A DNA stretch of 64,000 bases from Paenibacillus thiaminolyticus (GCF_007066085.1 NZ_CP041405.1:806001-870000); one strand, 5' to 3'. Counted from the first letter of the stretch, positions 8,656-17,912 are shown. A program made the numbers and translations. Notes: generated by a model not told the origin, from the sequence alone.

Positions 8656-9657
8656 CTATCTTTGGACGGATTTGGTGCGATGACGGGCTTGACCAGACGC
8701 GTTCGCCTTCCCGTGTTCGCTCGGATAATAGCCATAGGTTTTGCGGAACAGAGCGGAAAAATGGCTTATATTATGGTAGCCGACCATGAGGGCCGCTTCG
8801 CTCACATTGCCTTCTCCTTTCTCCAAAATTTTCCGCGCTTCATTCATTCGCAGCGCACGCACGTAGCCGAATACGGTCGTGCCGAACAATTCCTTGAAGC
8901 CGAGCTTGAGCTTATAATCATTCAAGCCAGCCAATCTGGCAAGCTCAAGCAGGCTCGGAGGCTTCCTCCAGCAATGAGTCAATATTTCCCTCGCTTCGTG
9001 AAGACACCGGATATCCTCGGCGTTCAGCTTGGATAGTTCTGTTCGGACCCGTTCTTCCTTTTGCGCCCCGTCCAGGTGATGGACCAGCAGTTCATTCGCT
9101 TTTCCTTCCAGATACAGCTTCCGGAGGCTTCCCCGATAAGGGCATTGCGCCATTTGTTCCACGATATGGGCAATGTGGGGAGAACCGGCCGTCTGTCTGC
9201 AGTACGTGGAGTCATCCGTCAGCCGGACCACATCAGGATGCAGGTCGCGGAACTGGCGGAAATCTAGCCGGAGCTCCATATGCCATAACCGTTCCTGCGG
9301 ATACAGCTCCGCATGCACCCTCGAATCATGGATGAAGATGAAATTGGACACGCCGGGCGCCAAGCCGTAGTCTGAAGCTCGGCCCTCCGTACTCCAGCAA
9401 CCCTGGCCTGACAATGTATACGTGATCTCCAGGTGAGGATACTGGATGCCGACATCCATCGTCACCGGTTCGGACAGACTCGCCTCGAACCAATTAATCT
9501 CCATTCCACGCCGCAGCACAATCCGCTGCACACGGCCTGTGCCACCCAGAATCGGAACAGTATACTGATATTGCTCTTGCGGATCCGTCGACGGAGATAT
9601 ATCGCTTAACTGTTCAAAGACACAGTCTAAATTTCGCGTATTCATTTGCAGATTCAA
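8656..9657 (-). CDS. AraC-family regulator, PchR-like
   Basis: The C-terminal third holds two helix-turn-helix motifs: ELARLAGLNDYKLKLGFKEL and EAALMVGYHNISHFSALFRK, followed by the AraC signature FRKTYGYYPSEH. The long N-terminal domain with YPHLEITYTLSGQGCWSTEG is like that of PchR/YbtA-type regulators, which sense siderophores. A TTG start at 9657 is preceded by AGAGGG at eight bases; an internal ATG at 9645 has no such site. A Fur-box-like site 143 bases upstream fits iron control. No siderophore genes remain nearby except the fragment at 1.3-1.9 kb. Confidence 0.82.
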   Translation of the reverse strand: MNLQMNTRNLDCVFEQLSDISPSTDPQEQYQYTVPILGGTGRVQRIVLRRGMEINWFEASLSEPVTMDVGIQYPHLEITYTLSGQGCWSTEGRASDYGLAPGVSNFIFIHDSRVHAELYPQERLWHMELRLDFRQFRDLHPDVVRLTDDSTYCRQTAGSPHIAHIVEQMAQCPYRGSLRKLYLEGKANELLVHHLDGAQKEERVRTELSKLNAEDIRCLHEAREILTHCWRKPPSLLELARLAGLNDYKLKLGFKELFGTTVFGYVRALRMNEARKILEKGEGNVSEAALMVGYHNISHFSALFRKTYGYYPSEHGKANASGQARHRTKSVQR

Positions 9658-9799
9658 CTACGTTTCCCTCTCTTCCTCGAATCAGAAGTAGAAGCTCTCC
9701 AAAATGAGCTATACTAAATATATCGAATACATATTGTATATGTGCTATTTTTTTGCCTAAGGTAAAAAAAGCTCTCGTCACCTTATATTTCAGTTTATT

Positions 9800-9820
9800 T
9801 GATAATGATTCTCATTGTCA
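9800..9820. promoter_or_regulatory. Fur-box-like operator upstream of the AraC gene
   Basis: TGATAATGATTCTCATTGTCA is a 19-21 base near-palindrome of Fur type (GATAATGATTCTCATTGTC). It lies between the terminator of the amidohydrolase and the AraC start. Confidence 0.7.
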
Positions 9821-9842
9821 AATTTTTCGTCCCGTCAGGCAC

Positions 9843-9889
9843 AAAAAATCGCCGCCTACCCAGCCGCAATTGCTGAATAGAAGGCGATT
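9843..9889 (-). terminator. Terminator of the amidohydrolase gene
   Basis: On the minus strand AATCGCC pairs with GGCGATT across a loop that can itself pair, followed by six T. It lies ten bases after the stop codon. Confidence 0.75.
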
Positions 9890-9898
9890 AGTTACAAT

Positions 9899-11188
9899 TC
9901 ATATTCCCGCTACGATGCGTTTACCCCGGATGGAGGCCTGCCGCAGCACCTCATCTTCGTCGATTGTCATCAATTGCCGATGCCTCATCAGCACCTGCCC
10001 ATTGACAATCGTCGTGTCGACATCCGCTCCGTTGGCGCTGTAGGCCAGCAGCGATTCGATCTGGTGGATGGGCTGCAGATGCGGCTTGTTCATGTCAATG
10101 AGGATCAGGTCGGCCCGCTTGCCGGCTTCGAGCGTCCCCACTTCACGGTCGATATTCAATAGCTTGGCGCTCTCCCGGGTCGCCATGCGCAGCGCCTGGC
10201 CGGCAGGCAGCCTCGTCGGATCGCCGTAGTCGAGTTTTTGCAGCCAGGCAGCCGCTTTGATCTCCTCGAACAGGTCGACCGTGGCGGCGCTTCCGGCGCC
10301 GTCAGTTCCCAAGCCAACCACAATATCCTGGTTTATCATATCTACGATCGGCGCAATCCCGCAGCCTAGCTTCAAGTTGCTAACCGGATTATGCGCCACG
10401 CCGCCGCGCATGCCTTTCAACAGCCCAATGTCTCCCCGGGTCATATGCACGCCATGCGCCAACAGCACATGCGCCTTCTCGAACAACCCGGTATTGTACA
10501 AATATTGGGCGGGCGTCTCGTTGTATTTTTCACGGATAGACACCACTTCTTCTGTCGTCTCGGCCAGGTGGATATGGATCGGAAGACTCATCGCCTCGGC
10601 CAGCCTTGCGATGTGCTTCAGAGGCTCGGGCGGACAAGTATACGGCGCGTGGGGAGCAAGCATCGTCGTAATTCTGCCGTCTGCCTTCCCGTTCCAGCGC
10701 TCGATAAGCCCAAGCGCTTCCGTCAATCTCTGGCCCCTGTCGTCCTGCAGGAATACCATTCCCCGGGACAAAGAAGCGCGCATGCCCACTTCTTCAACTG
10801 CGGCGGCGACTTCATCCATATGAATGTACATATCCGCGAATGCGGTCGTGCCCGATTTAATCATTTCCGCCATCGACAGCTTGGCGCCCCAATAAATATC
10901 TTCGGGCGTCATATTCGCTTCTGCGGGCAGCATTTTGCGTTCAAGCCAATCCATCAATTTAAGGTCATCCGAGAAGCCCCGCAGCAAGCTCATCGGGGTA
11001 TGCTGATGCGCATTGATCAGGCCGGGCATGGCGACCATGCCTTCCCCTTCGATCACTTCATCAGCCTCCACGTCCAGGGAAGGTCCGATTTGTTGAATCG
11101 TATCCCCTGCGATATGGATATCCCCATGATACGGAGCTTCCCCATCTTTCATCGTCACAATGATCACATTTTTGATTACCCTATTCAT
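9899..11188 (-). CDS. Amidohydrolase, MTA/SAH deaminase or related TRZ/ATZ family
   Basis: This 429-residue enzyme belongs to the metal-dependent amidohydrolases. Visible metal ligands are NAHQH in strand 1, HIHLAE, HGVH, and GTDGAGS with the final aspartate. A composite beta-sandwich is formed by the N-terminus and the C-terminal GTLEAGKRADLILID. The closest known types deaminate 5'-methylthioadenosine or S-adenosylhomocysteine, or act on chloro-triazines and guanine; the substrate is not decided by sequence. The ATG at 11188 follows GAGGAGG by eight bases; six upstream codons are ignored. It is followed by a terminator. Confidence 0.85.
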   Translation of the reverse strand: MNRVIKNVIIVTMKDGEAPYHGDIHIAGDTIQQIGPSLDVEADEVIEGEGMVAMPGLINAHQHTPMSLLRGFSDDLKLMDWLERKMLPAEANMTPEDIYWGAKLSMAEMIKSGTTAFADMYIHMDEVAAAVEEVGMRASLSRGMVFLQDDRGQRLTEALGLIERWNGKADGRITTMLAPHAPYTCPPEPLKHIARLAEAMSLPIHIHLAETTEEVVSIREKYNETPAQYLYNTGLFEKAHVLLAHGVHMTRGDIGLLKGMRGGVAHNPVSNLKLGCGIAPIVDMINQDIVVGLGTDGAGSAATVDLFEEIKAAAWLQKLDYGDPTRLPAGQALRMATRESAKLLNIDREVGTLEAGKRADLILIDMNKPHLQPIHQIESLLAYSANGADVDTTIVNGQVLMRHRQLMTIDEDEVLRQASIRGKRIVAGI

Positions 11189-11266
11189 CGGACAGTCCTC
11201 CTCCACAGCAATGATAATTCGAGGATAGACTATGACGTCACGTTAAGGTCAATGCGATCGGCGTGA

Positions 11267-12301
11267 TTATGCTTCCGGAACGATCACCACTTCGGGTTCG
11301 GGAATGAAGCCGAAGTGCCGGTAAATCCCCTCAGAGATGATATCCCTCAAATAGAGGATATCGGACGCCGTCGCATCGTTATGATTCAAAATCATATTGC
11401 CGTGATACGGCGAAATCATCGCCCCGCCATGAGCAAGCCCTTTTAAGCTAAGCCTATCGACGAGGGCACCGATCGAGGCGCCTGCCGCGTAGTTATTTTT
11501 AAAGAAAGAGCCGCAAGATCGGGAAGTAAAATGCCGGTTCCCCGTCCGGTACTGGTCGATATCCGACAGTTGCCCAGGTATAGCGTGATTACTAAGCTGA
11601 AGCCCCTTCACTTCATTGGAAAAGAAAGAATAAAACTGCGACAGCGATGACAGCTTGCCGCTGCTTTCCTTATATCTCTCCAGGATGCCGCTGAGTCCGC
11701 CCTGTACCGGTTCTTCAGCTTCGGGAACCCGGAGCTCCGCCCCTACGATGATCCATGGCTTCTGTTGAAAGATCGATTGTTTATAGGAGAATTGGCAATC
11801 TTCGGCACGGATGACCTGCAGAGACAGCGTCGGGTCGGTTACATCCACGTAATGCACCTTCTCTACCTTATCGCCCATCTGATCATCGTGATACTTCGCA
11901 TTCATATAAATACCGGCGCCCACGCAGCCCGGCAGCAAATATGTAAAATGAAATCCGGATGTTCCCCAGATCAAGCCTGCGACGGACAGCATCGACAGCG
12001 GTAAGCCAGAAGAAACAAACCAAGCGGACCCGTCAACCTGTCTGATCTCGGCGAAGTTCTTCAAGGAAATAAAGACGGTTCCCCGCCGCGGCCGCTCCGG
12101 AAACAGAATGTTCGTCCCCATGCCGAACACGAAATATTCCATCCCGTATGTTTTGCACCTATCCAAGATGGTCATAAGCTGTTCCGCCGTTTCCGGCATC
12201 GCAAAATAATCGGCCTTCCCTCCGATTCCATAAGAGGAGTGATCCGCTAACCGCACTTGACGTTTGCACAATGTATGAAAAAGCTGATGGCGATCATTCA
12301 T
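11267..12301 (-). CDS. murB: UDP-N-acetylmuramate dehydrogenase (MurB)-like flavoprotein
   Basis: The 344-residue protein has the MurB plan: an FAD-binding VAO-type domain beginning HSSYGIGGKADYFAMPETAE with FGMGTNILF, a LPGCVGAGIYMNAKYHD segment, and the catalytic SCGSFFKN whose serine protonates the substrate, then a closing PEPEVVIV glutamate region. MurB reduces UDP-GlcNAc enolpyruvate to UDP-MurNAc. The central TYLLPGCVGAGI replaces the more usual IPGSVGGA, so this may be a second, divergent MurB rather than the main one. No strong ribosome site is visible. It stands between amidohydrolase and cupin genes. Confidence 0.8.
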   Translation of the reverse strand: MNDRHQLFHTLCKRQVRLADHSSYGIGGKADYFAMPETAEQLMTILDRCKTYGMEYFVFGMGTNILFPERPRRGTVFISLKNFAEIRQVDGSAWFVSSGLPLSMLSVAGLIWGTSGFHFTYLLPGCVGAGIYMNAKYHDDQMGDKVEKVHYVDVTDPTLSLQVIRAEDCQFSYKQSIFQQKPWIIVGAELRVPEAEEPVQGGLSGILERYKESSGKLSSLSQFYSFFSNEVKGLQLSNHAIPGQLSDIDQYRTGNRHFTSRSCGSFFKNNYAAGASIGALVDRLSLKGLAHGGAMISPYHGNMILNHNDATASDILYLRDIISEGIYRHFGFIPEPEVVIVPEA

Positions 12302-12459
12302 CGCTGTGAAAAAACCCCTTTCGAACGAGATGCGTAAGATTCACCAATGCAGGCTTTTTCATTATACATGACAATCTTGTATATTGTTCGCACGCCCTTT
12401 AATATACAAAAATAGCCTTCCTCCCTGATCAAGGTACCTGATCAAATTCAATTCGCGCC

Positions 12460-12825
12460 TCAGTGTGCCTGCCATTCTTCCTCCTTCATCTTGATATTCA
12501 ACGCCACTCCTTCGATAACAATCGCGGTCAGTCCCGCTTCCGTCCTGGTCTCATGCCATTCGCCCTCTTCCCAATATGCGGCATATCCCGCCTTGATGCG
12601 GTACTCTTTATCCTCTGTGCCCTTGACAACGCCTTCTCCTGCCACGACGGCAAACAATTGTGATACGGATGCTTGATGATAGCCGACGATTCCGCCTGCA
12701 TCGACATGCATGCAGCCCATGCGAATCTTGTCCGTTGCGTCAATCATTCCTGTCATGATTAGATTTTTACTGTCAAACGCCTTAATTTCCTGTCCTATGT
12801 CCTTGCCGAAGTTATAGATTTTCAT
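12460..12825 (-). CDS. Small cupin-domain protein
   Basis: The 121-residue protein is a single cupin barrel: motif 1 covers MGCMHVDAGGIVGYHQASVS, and motif 2 follows from VVKGTEDKEYRIKAGYAAYW to EGEWHET. Only some of the usual metal histidines are present, so metal binding is doubtful. Such small cupins are enzymes or ligand sensors; no substrate can be inferred. AGAGGAGG lies nine bases before the ATG. The short region after the stop has a GATC-rich palindrome at 12427-12446 of unknown role. Confidence 0.7.
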   Translation of the reverse strand: MKIYNFGKDIGQEIKAFDSKNLIMTGMIDATDKIRMGCMHVDAGGIVGYHQASVSQLFAVVAGEGVVKGTEDKEYRIKAGYAAYWEEGEWHETRTEAGLTAIVIEGVALNIKMKEEEWQAH

Positions 12826-12902
12826 GTATGTATTCCTCCTCTAATTCGTTAAGTTTCACAGATTTCATGTCATCTTTCCGAGTAGTATGATTATACAACA
12901 TA

Positions 12903-12945
12903 AAAAACAGCCGATTGCTCATAAAACGAACAGCCGACTGTTTTT
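12903..12945. terminator. Hairpin between cupin and csp genes
   Basis: AAAAACAG and CTGTTTTT flank CG/CG and a loop; either strand would end in a T run. It most likely terminates the csp transcript on the minus strand. Confidence 0.5.
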
Positions 12946-12968
12946 ATTCAAATATGCTGTTCCTGTAC

Positions 12969-13361
12969 TTACCCTTGCATCATGGCAAATGCCCTGCACT
13001 CCTGAGCGCAATGCAGACAGATCCTGCTGCACATTTGCGACATTTGATCCGGGAATCGGGCGCACTCGTTCCCGCACATTTCACAAATCTGGGCACACAG
13101 TCCGGCCGTCGCCTTGGAAAAAATGCTGGCGCTCGCCAAATAAGATGCCATCGTTGCACATATCGTCACGCAATCCCGCAGTAGAAGAATCTGCCTTCTT
13201 CTGGCATGAATATCGGGTGTGCCGAGCATAGCTGTCACCATATGCTCGCACATATTCAAGCAGTCTTGCACCGTTTTTAACAACGGCGGGAACATCATCG
13301 GATGAGCCATCATTGGTTGCACTTGACCAGAACCCCCTAAACTTCGATTTGGATAAAACAT
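12969..13361 (-). CDS. Csp-like four-helix copper-storage protein
   Basis: The 130-residue protein has many cysteines spaced along predicted helices: CLNMCEHM, DCVTICATMASYL, LCAQICEMCGNECARF and MCSRICLHCAQECRAF. This is the pattern of the DUF326/Csp family, in which cysteines point into a four-helix bundle and bind many Cu(I) ions. There is no signal peptide or Tat motif, so it is of the cytosolic Csp3 type. Family role is copper storage or buffering. The start lacks a clear ribosome site, so the first 16 residues are uncertain. Confidence 0.85.
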   Translation of the reverse strand: MFYPNRSLGGSGQVQPMMAHPMMFPPLLKTVQDCLNMCEHMVTAMLGTPDIHARRRQILLLRDCVTICATMASYLASASIFSKATAGLCAQICEMCGNECARFPDQMSQMCSRICLHCAQECRAFAMMQG

Positions 13362-13441
13362 ACTTATAGCCTATTTCTATGCCCTGGGCATTTGTCCCGA
13401 TAACAGGTATCGGGCTATAAGCTCGTCCCTATTGAAACGAA

Positions 13442-13477
13442 AGAAAAAGAACGGCCTGCACAAAACAGACCGTTCTT
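13442..13477 (-). terminator. Terminator of the repeat protein gene
   Basis: On the minus strand AAGAACGG, loop, CCGTTCTT and TTTC. It lies 15 bases after the stop codon. Confidence 0.75.
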
Positions 13478-13491
13478 CGCTGCAATTATAT

Positions 13492-14097
13492 TTATTTTAT
13501 TCCGCGTGCGACGTGGTTTTTCTCCATCTGCGCTTTTAGCTCATCGACAGTCATCCCTTTTTTCGCGGCCAACTGCTCCAGCTTTGCTTCGCGCTCCTGC
13601 TCCATTTGCGCTTTTAACTCATCGACCGTGATGCCTTTCTCGGCTGCCAGCGACTCCAGATCCCGGCCGCCCCGGAATTTACCTTTCGTGCCGCGCTCCT
13701 GCTCCATCTGCGCCTTCAGCTCGTCCACCGTAACTCCTTTTTCTGCGGCCAATTGCTCCAGCTTCGCATCGCGCTCCTGCTCCATTTGCGCTTTCAGTTC
13801 ATCGACCGTGATGCCTTTCTCGGCTGCCAGCGACTCCAGATCCCGGCCGCCCCGGAATTTACCTTTCGTGCCGCGCTCCTGCTCCATCTGCGCTTTCAGC
13901 TCATCGACCGTGATGCCTTTTTCTGCCGCCAGCTGTTCAAAATTAATGCCACGATCTTTATGCAAAGCGAATGGCTTCGCGGTTGCTTCTTGAGTTAAGG
14001 TTGTATCGGTCTCCGCTGCAAAAGCGGACCCCATTGCACTGACGGCAAGAATAGCTCCAAAGGCGGTGACTGCAAGCGATTTGTTCATTTTTTTCAT
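13492..14097 (-). CDS. Secreted repeat protein (DUF2680/YckD-like units)
   Basis: This 201-residue protein starts MKKMNKSLAVTAFGAILAVS and has a Sec signal peptide ending at AFA-AE. Five units follow, each with the core LAAEKGITVDELKAQMEQER, alternating with a charged linker GTKGKFRGGRD or a short one (DAK/EAK). Units of this kind occur in YckD-type DUF2680 proteins of unknown function. The ATG at 14097 is chosen since GGAGGG lies seven bases upstream; the open frame before it crosses into the htrA stop. Helical, highly charged units suggest an extended exported protein. Confidence 0.75.
   Translation of the reverse strand: MKKMNKSLAVTAFGAILAVSAMGSAFAAETDTTLTQEATAKPFALHKDRGINFEQLAAEKGITVDELKAQMEQERGTKGKFRGGRDLESLAAEKGITVDELKAQMEQERDAKLEQLAAEKGVTVDELKAQMEQERGTKGKFRGGRDLESLAAEKGITVDELKAQMEQEREAKLEQLAAKKGMTVDELKAQMEKNHVARGIK
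13561..13920 (-). repeat. 180-bp coding tandem repeat, two full copies
   Basis: 13561-13740 and 13741-13920 are near-identical; 13621-13680 and 13801-13860 are identical for 60 bases. A partial third unit follows from 13921. Each 180-bp unit encodes two protein repeats. The copy number could change by slippage or recombination. Confidence 0.85.
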
Positions 14098-14207
14098 TTG
14101 ATTTCCCTCCAAAATGGTATTTTGTCCTACAAGAATGAGTTTATATCGTTCACCTGAACTCACCCTGAATGCCGACTTTAAACTGCCTGAAAATATAAAG
14201 ACTCTTA

Positions 14208-15515
14208 TCATTTCTGCGTCGTGGCCAAGTCGTTCTTATCGCCTATCTTCACGCGCACCTCCTGTTGTTGTCCATTGCGCGACATCGTAAGCGTCATCTC
14301 TCCCCCGGCTGGGGAAGCTTCGATTTTGTCGGTTAGCTCCTGCACACTGGAGATGTCCGCCCCGTCGACGGCCGTGATGACATCGTAAGGGCGGATGCCG
14401 GCCGCAGAGGCGGGCGATTGCTGCTGCACGTCTGCCACGAGCACTCCGTTGGCGCTGCTCAGCTTCAAGTCTGCGAGCATATCGTCGGTAATATTGAGCG
14501 CGCTGATGCCGATGTACGGCAAAGGCTCCTTCGGAATCGATTCGTTATGCTTCAAGCGATCCAATACGGAGGATACCGTGCTTGATGGAATGGCGAAGCC
14601 GATTCCCTGCGCATCCGCATTGACGGCCGTATTGATGCCGATGACTTCGCCGTTCACGTTCAGCAAAGGTCCGCCGGAGTTGCCCGGGTTAATCGCCGTA
14701 TCGGTTTGCAGCAAATGCTTATAATATCTTGTCCCCTGCTCGTCATCGATCTGGATAGGCCGCTCCTTGGCGCTGAGCACGCCAGCAGTCACCGTGGAAT
14801 CGAATTCGTATGGATTGCCGATTGCCACGACAGTATCGCCTACATTGCTTGCATCCGAATTCCCGAGAGCCAGAGCAGGAAATGGCTTATCCCCCTCTAT
14901 CTTGATCACGGCCAAATCCAGATCATAGCTGCTGCCCAGCAGCTTCGCCTTGAACGGCTCATTATAGCCCTGAACATACACATCGATCTCATCCGCTCCA
15001 TCGATAACATGCTCATTCGTCAAGATATACCCTTCCGATTCAAACAGAAAACCGGAGCCTGTGCCGCTAGGCTGCAAAGCGCCACTGTCGTACTGCTGTC
15101 CGGAAGCGTCGCTGCTGCCATTGTCAAGCCGCTGCCGGGAGAACGGACTGCCGGACAACGGATTGCTCCGGTTCGGGCTTGCTTTCGTTTTCGTTTCGAT
15201 TTTGACGACTGCTGGGCTGGCTTGGCTGACGATGCTGGAGAGAGTGCCGGACCCCGCTCCATTGAACGAAGCGGTCTGAATCCCGCTATCGGCGGGTGCC
15301 TGGGCCGACACGTTGTAGGCAAGCGGCTCATCGCCGCCGAATACATCCATCCGGCCGGCTGCGAACAGGAGCCCCCCGATGGCCAACGATCCAGCCATAA
15401 ATGCCGCAAAGATCGGCCGCCATGAGCTTGTGCTCCGCGCGGTATCTCGCCGGCCCGCAGGAACCATCTCCAACGGAACGTTGACCTTGCGCGTTTCTTT
15501 ACATTCTTCCTTCAT
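14208..15515 (-). CDS. htrA: HtrA/DegP-type membrane-anchored serine protease
   Basis: The 435-residue protein has a cytoplasmic N-terminus, one membrane segment at about residues 33-53 (PIFAAFMAGSLAIGGLLFAA), a Ser/Gln-rich linker, a trypsin-like domain with the triad His in TNEHVID, Asp in DLDLAVIK and Ser in GNSGGPL, and a C-terminal PDZ domain (GVLVADVQQQSPASAAGIRP). Family members degrade misfolded exported proteins. It is divergent from a response regulator and kinase, like htrB-cssRS of Bacillus subtilis, which suggests secretion-stress control. AAAGGCGG precedes the ATG. Confidence 0.92.
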   Translation of the reverse strand: MKEECKETRKVNVPLEMVPAGRRDTARSTSSWRPIFAAFMAGSLAIGGLLFAAGRMDVFGGDEPLAYNVSAQAPADSGIQTASFNGAGSGTLSSIVSQASPAVVKIETKTKASPNRSNPLSGSPFSRQRLDNGSSDASGQQYDSGALQPSGTGSGFLFESEGYILTNEHVIDGADEIDVYVQGYNEPFKAKLLGSSYDLDLAVIKIEGDKPFPALALGNSDASNVGDTVVAIGNPYEFDSTVTAGVLSAKERPIQIDDEQGTRYYKHLLQTDTAINPGNSGGPLLNVNGEVIGINTAVNADAQGIGFAIPSSTVSSVLDRLKHNESIPKEPLPYIGISALNITDDMLADLKLSSANGVLVADVQQQSPASAAGIRPYDVITAVDGADISSVQELTDKIEASPAGGEMTLTMSRNGQQQEVRVKIGDKNDLATTQK

Positions 15516-15741
15516 CTTATATACCGCCTTTCTATCTGAAGCATGGGTTTATTATGCCGGCCATGGGTGAAGGAAGCTTGTCCGTCCGCTGAGCATCCGC
15601 TGAAACCTTTATTTGGATCGGCTAACCTTCCTCTTTCTCAGCTTGTTTTCAGATTTTTTTAAGAGCCGCTTCAGCTTCGTCCTCTATACTGGTTGCAGCA
15701 ATATCCGCGTGTGCAAGCCGCTTACAGGCAGGAGGAACCAT

Positions 15742-16425
15742 ATGGGACAATTGAAAGGCATCAAAATACTGCTCGTCGACGACGAACCGAACATTCTGCA
15801 GTTTCTCGAACTTGGCCTGACCAATGAAGGCTTCGAGATACAGACCGCGACGGACGGCATAGCAGCCGTGGCGATGGCGAACGAATTCCAGCCGCATGTC
15901 GTTATTCTCGACGTCATGATGCCGGGGATGGACGGCTTCGAGGTATGCCGGATGATCAAGAAATCGGAGAACGCAGCCGTCATCATGCTGACCGCCAAAG
16001 ATGAAGTGGACGATCGGGTGAAAGGGCTGACGCTCGGCGCGGACGATTATATGATGAAGCCGTTCAGCTTCGAGGAGCTCCTTGCGCGCATTCACGCGCG
16101 AATCCGCAATCAGTTCCCTCATTTGTTCGGCGAGGTCATAGCCGGACCGTTCCGGATCGATGACCGGCGCAAGGAGATCATCTTCGACACCCGGGTGCTG
16201 GAGCTGTCCCCGACCGAATACGAGCTGCTGAAGTTTTTGGTCCTCAACCAAGGCCTTGTGCTCAGTAAAGCAATGATATTGGATCGAGTATGGGGCTATG
16301 ATTTCGGCGGTGAGGAAAATATCGTCGAGGTGTATATCCGGTCATTGCGGGAGAAGCTGAATGACCGCGAGCACCGGCTTATTCGGACGCTGCGCGGGGC
16401 CGGATACCGGGTCGATCTGCCATGA
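15742..16425 (+). CDS. OmpR-family response regulator (CssR-like by context)
   Basis: The 227-residue protein has a receiver domain with the acidic pocket VDDEP, phosphorylation Asp in LDVMMPG and Lys in TAKDE, then a winged-helix domain with LSPTEYELLKFLV and VEVYIRSLREKL ending RTLRGAGYRV. It is a DNA-binding transcriptional regulator. The ATG at 15742 follows AGGAGG; 43 open codons upstream are not used. Its stop overlaps the kinase start (ATGA), so the two are translationally coupled. The divergent htrA is the likely target. Confidence 0.9.
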   Translation: MGQLKGIKILLVDDEPNILQFLELGLTNEGFEIQTATDGIAAVAMANEFQPHVVILDVMMPGMDGFEVCRMIKKSENAAVIMLTAKDEVDDRVKGLTLGADDYMMKPFSFEELLARIHARIRNQFPHLFGEVIAGPFRIDDRRKEIIFDTRVLELSPTEYELLKFLVLNQGLVLSKAMILDRVWGYDFGGEENIVEVYIRSLREKLNDREHRLIRTLRGAGYRVDLP

Positions 16426-17912
16426 AAGCGGCGGAACGGCTCAGGCGCTTCATCCACCCTGGCTCGTTGCGGTTTCAGCTATTATCCCGTTCCCTCCTTA
16501 TTCTCGCCGCACTGCTTATGCTCATCGGCGTATTCCAATATTTAGTAATGCAGCAATTCGTCTATGAAAATAAGGCGGAAAGCTTGAAAAGCCAAATTTC
16601 ATCCTTTCCGCGCGAGGCCTGGCAGCTGCTGACGGACCGGGATGACGGCGTGTCGGGGCGGCGGCCGATGCTGTTTTTGCCTGCCGATGCGTCGCTCGCC
16701 ATTATCGATGCGAACGGTGCTATACAGGCCGTATCCATGGGGGATAAGATGGCCGATCCGCCCGAACTGTCCCCGGAAGAATATCAAGCGGCCATGAACA
16801 AGAGCAGGAAGGAAGTCAATTATCGGGTCATGAACGACAGCGAGGGAGAGGAGCAGCTGCTCGTGCTGCAGCCATTAGAATGGAAGGGGCGGATGATCGG
16901 ACTCATTCAGGTCAATACAAGCACCAAGCCGTTGAAGGAGATGCTGGCCAGTCAGCTTCTGACCTTCCTATCGCTGTCTGTCCTGGCGCTGATCGGCGGC
17001 ATGATCGCTTTCCTTCCCGTATTGAGAAGAACGCTTATCCCGCTGTCCAATATGGTGCATACCGTCGGAAGAATCGATGCGGGAAATTTGGCGGAACGCG
17101 TTCCGTCCCGTCAGGGCCAGCTCGAAATCGATCGGCTCGCGTTATCGTTCAACGGTATGCTGGAAAGACTGGAATCCTCGTTCGAAGCGGAAAAGGAAGC
17201 CAAAGAGCAGATGCGCCGCTTTATCGCAGACGCCTCCCATGAGCTCCGGACGCCGCTGACATCGATTCACGGATTCCTAGAGGTTCTGCTCCGCGGCGCC
17301 ATGAACCAGCCGGAGCAGCTGCGCAAAGCGCTCATCTCAATGCACGGGGAATCCGAGCGGATCAATAAGCTGGTGCAGGATCTTCTTCTGCTCGCGAAGC
17401 TGGACCGGGCTCCGGTCATGGAGCTCGCAGACGGCGACTTGAATCGCGTGCTTCGGGAGCTGGGGCCGCAGCTCTGTCTGCTTGGCGGTCAGCGGCATGT
17501 GACGCTCGCTCTGGCGGAAGAAGCGAATTGCAAGTATGATCCGGACAAAATGAAGCAGGTTGTCCTGAATTTATTCCATAACGCCGTTCAGCATACGGAT
17601 CCGGAAAAAGGAGATATTCGGATTGTGACCGAAACCGTGCCCGGCGGCGTGGAACTGACTGTGCGGGATAATGGGACGGGGATCGGGAAGAGGCATCTTC
17701 CCCATTTGTTCGACCGTTTCTACCGCAGCGAATCTTCCCGCACCCGCAAATACGGCGGCGCCGGGCTTGGCTTATCGATTACGAAATCGATTGTGGAGGC
17801 GCACGGAGGATCGATCCGCGTCAGCAGCGCGGAAGGTCAGGGCACCTCGTTTATCGTTACGCTGCCGGCAGCTGTTCCTCCCTTGCACGGATACGTGGAG
17901 GGACATAGATAA
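16422..17912 (+). CDS. Sensor histidine kinase (CssS-like by context)
   Basis: The 496-residue kinase has two membrane segments (about residues 20-45 and 180-205), an extracytoplasmic sensor region between them, a HAMP linker, a HisKA box FIADASHELRTPLTSIHGFL with the phospho-histidine, and an HATPase domain with N box HNAVQHT, G1 DNGTGIG and G2 GGAGLGL. It should phosphorylate the regulator just upstream. The large outside loop fits sensing of envelope or secretion stress, inferred from the divergent htrA. Confidence 0.9.
   Translation: MKAAERLRRFIHPGSLRFQLLSRSLLILAALLMLIGVFQYLVMQQFVYENKAESLKSQISSFPREAWQLLTDRDDGVSGRRPMLFLPADASLAIIDANGAIQAVSMGDKMADPPELSPEEYQAAMNKSRKEVNYRVMNDSEGEEQLLVLQPLEWKGRMIGLIQVNTSTKPLKEMLASQLLTFLSLSVLALIGGMIAFLPVLRRTLIPLSNMVHTVGRIDAGNLAERVPSRQGQLEIDRLALSFNGMLERLESSFEAEKEAKEQMRRFIADASHELRTPLTSIHGFLEVLLRGAMNQPEQLRKALISMHGESERINKLVQDLLLLAKLDRAPVMELADGDLNRVLRELGPQLCLLGGQRHVTLALAEEANCKYDPDKMKQVVLNLFHNAVQHTDPEKGDIRIVTETVPGGVELTVRDNGTGIGKRHLPHLFDRFYRSESSRTRKYGGAGLGLSITKSIVEAHGGSIRVSSAEGQGTSFIVTLPAAVPPLHGYVEGHR

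Noticed and set aside
13628..13998. Plus-strand repetitive frames opposite the repeat protein
   Set aside because: They are shadows of the 180-bp repeat read on the wrong strand; the minus-strand protein has a signal peptide and ribosome site.
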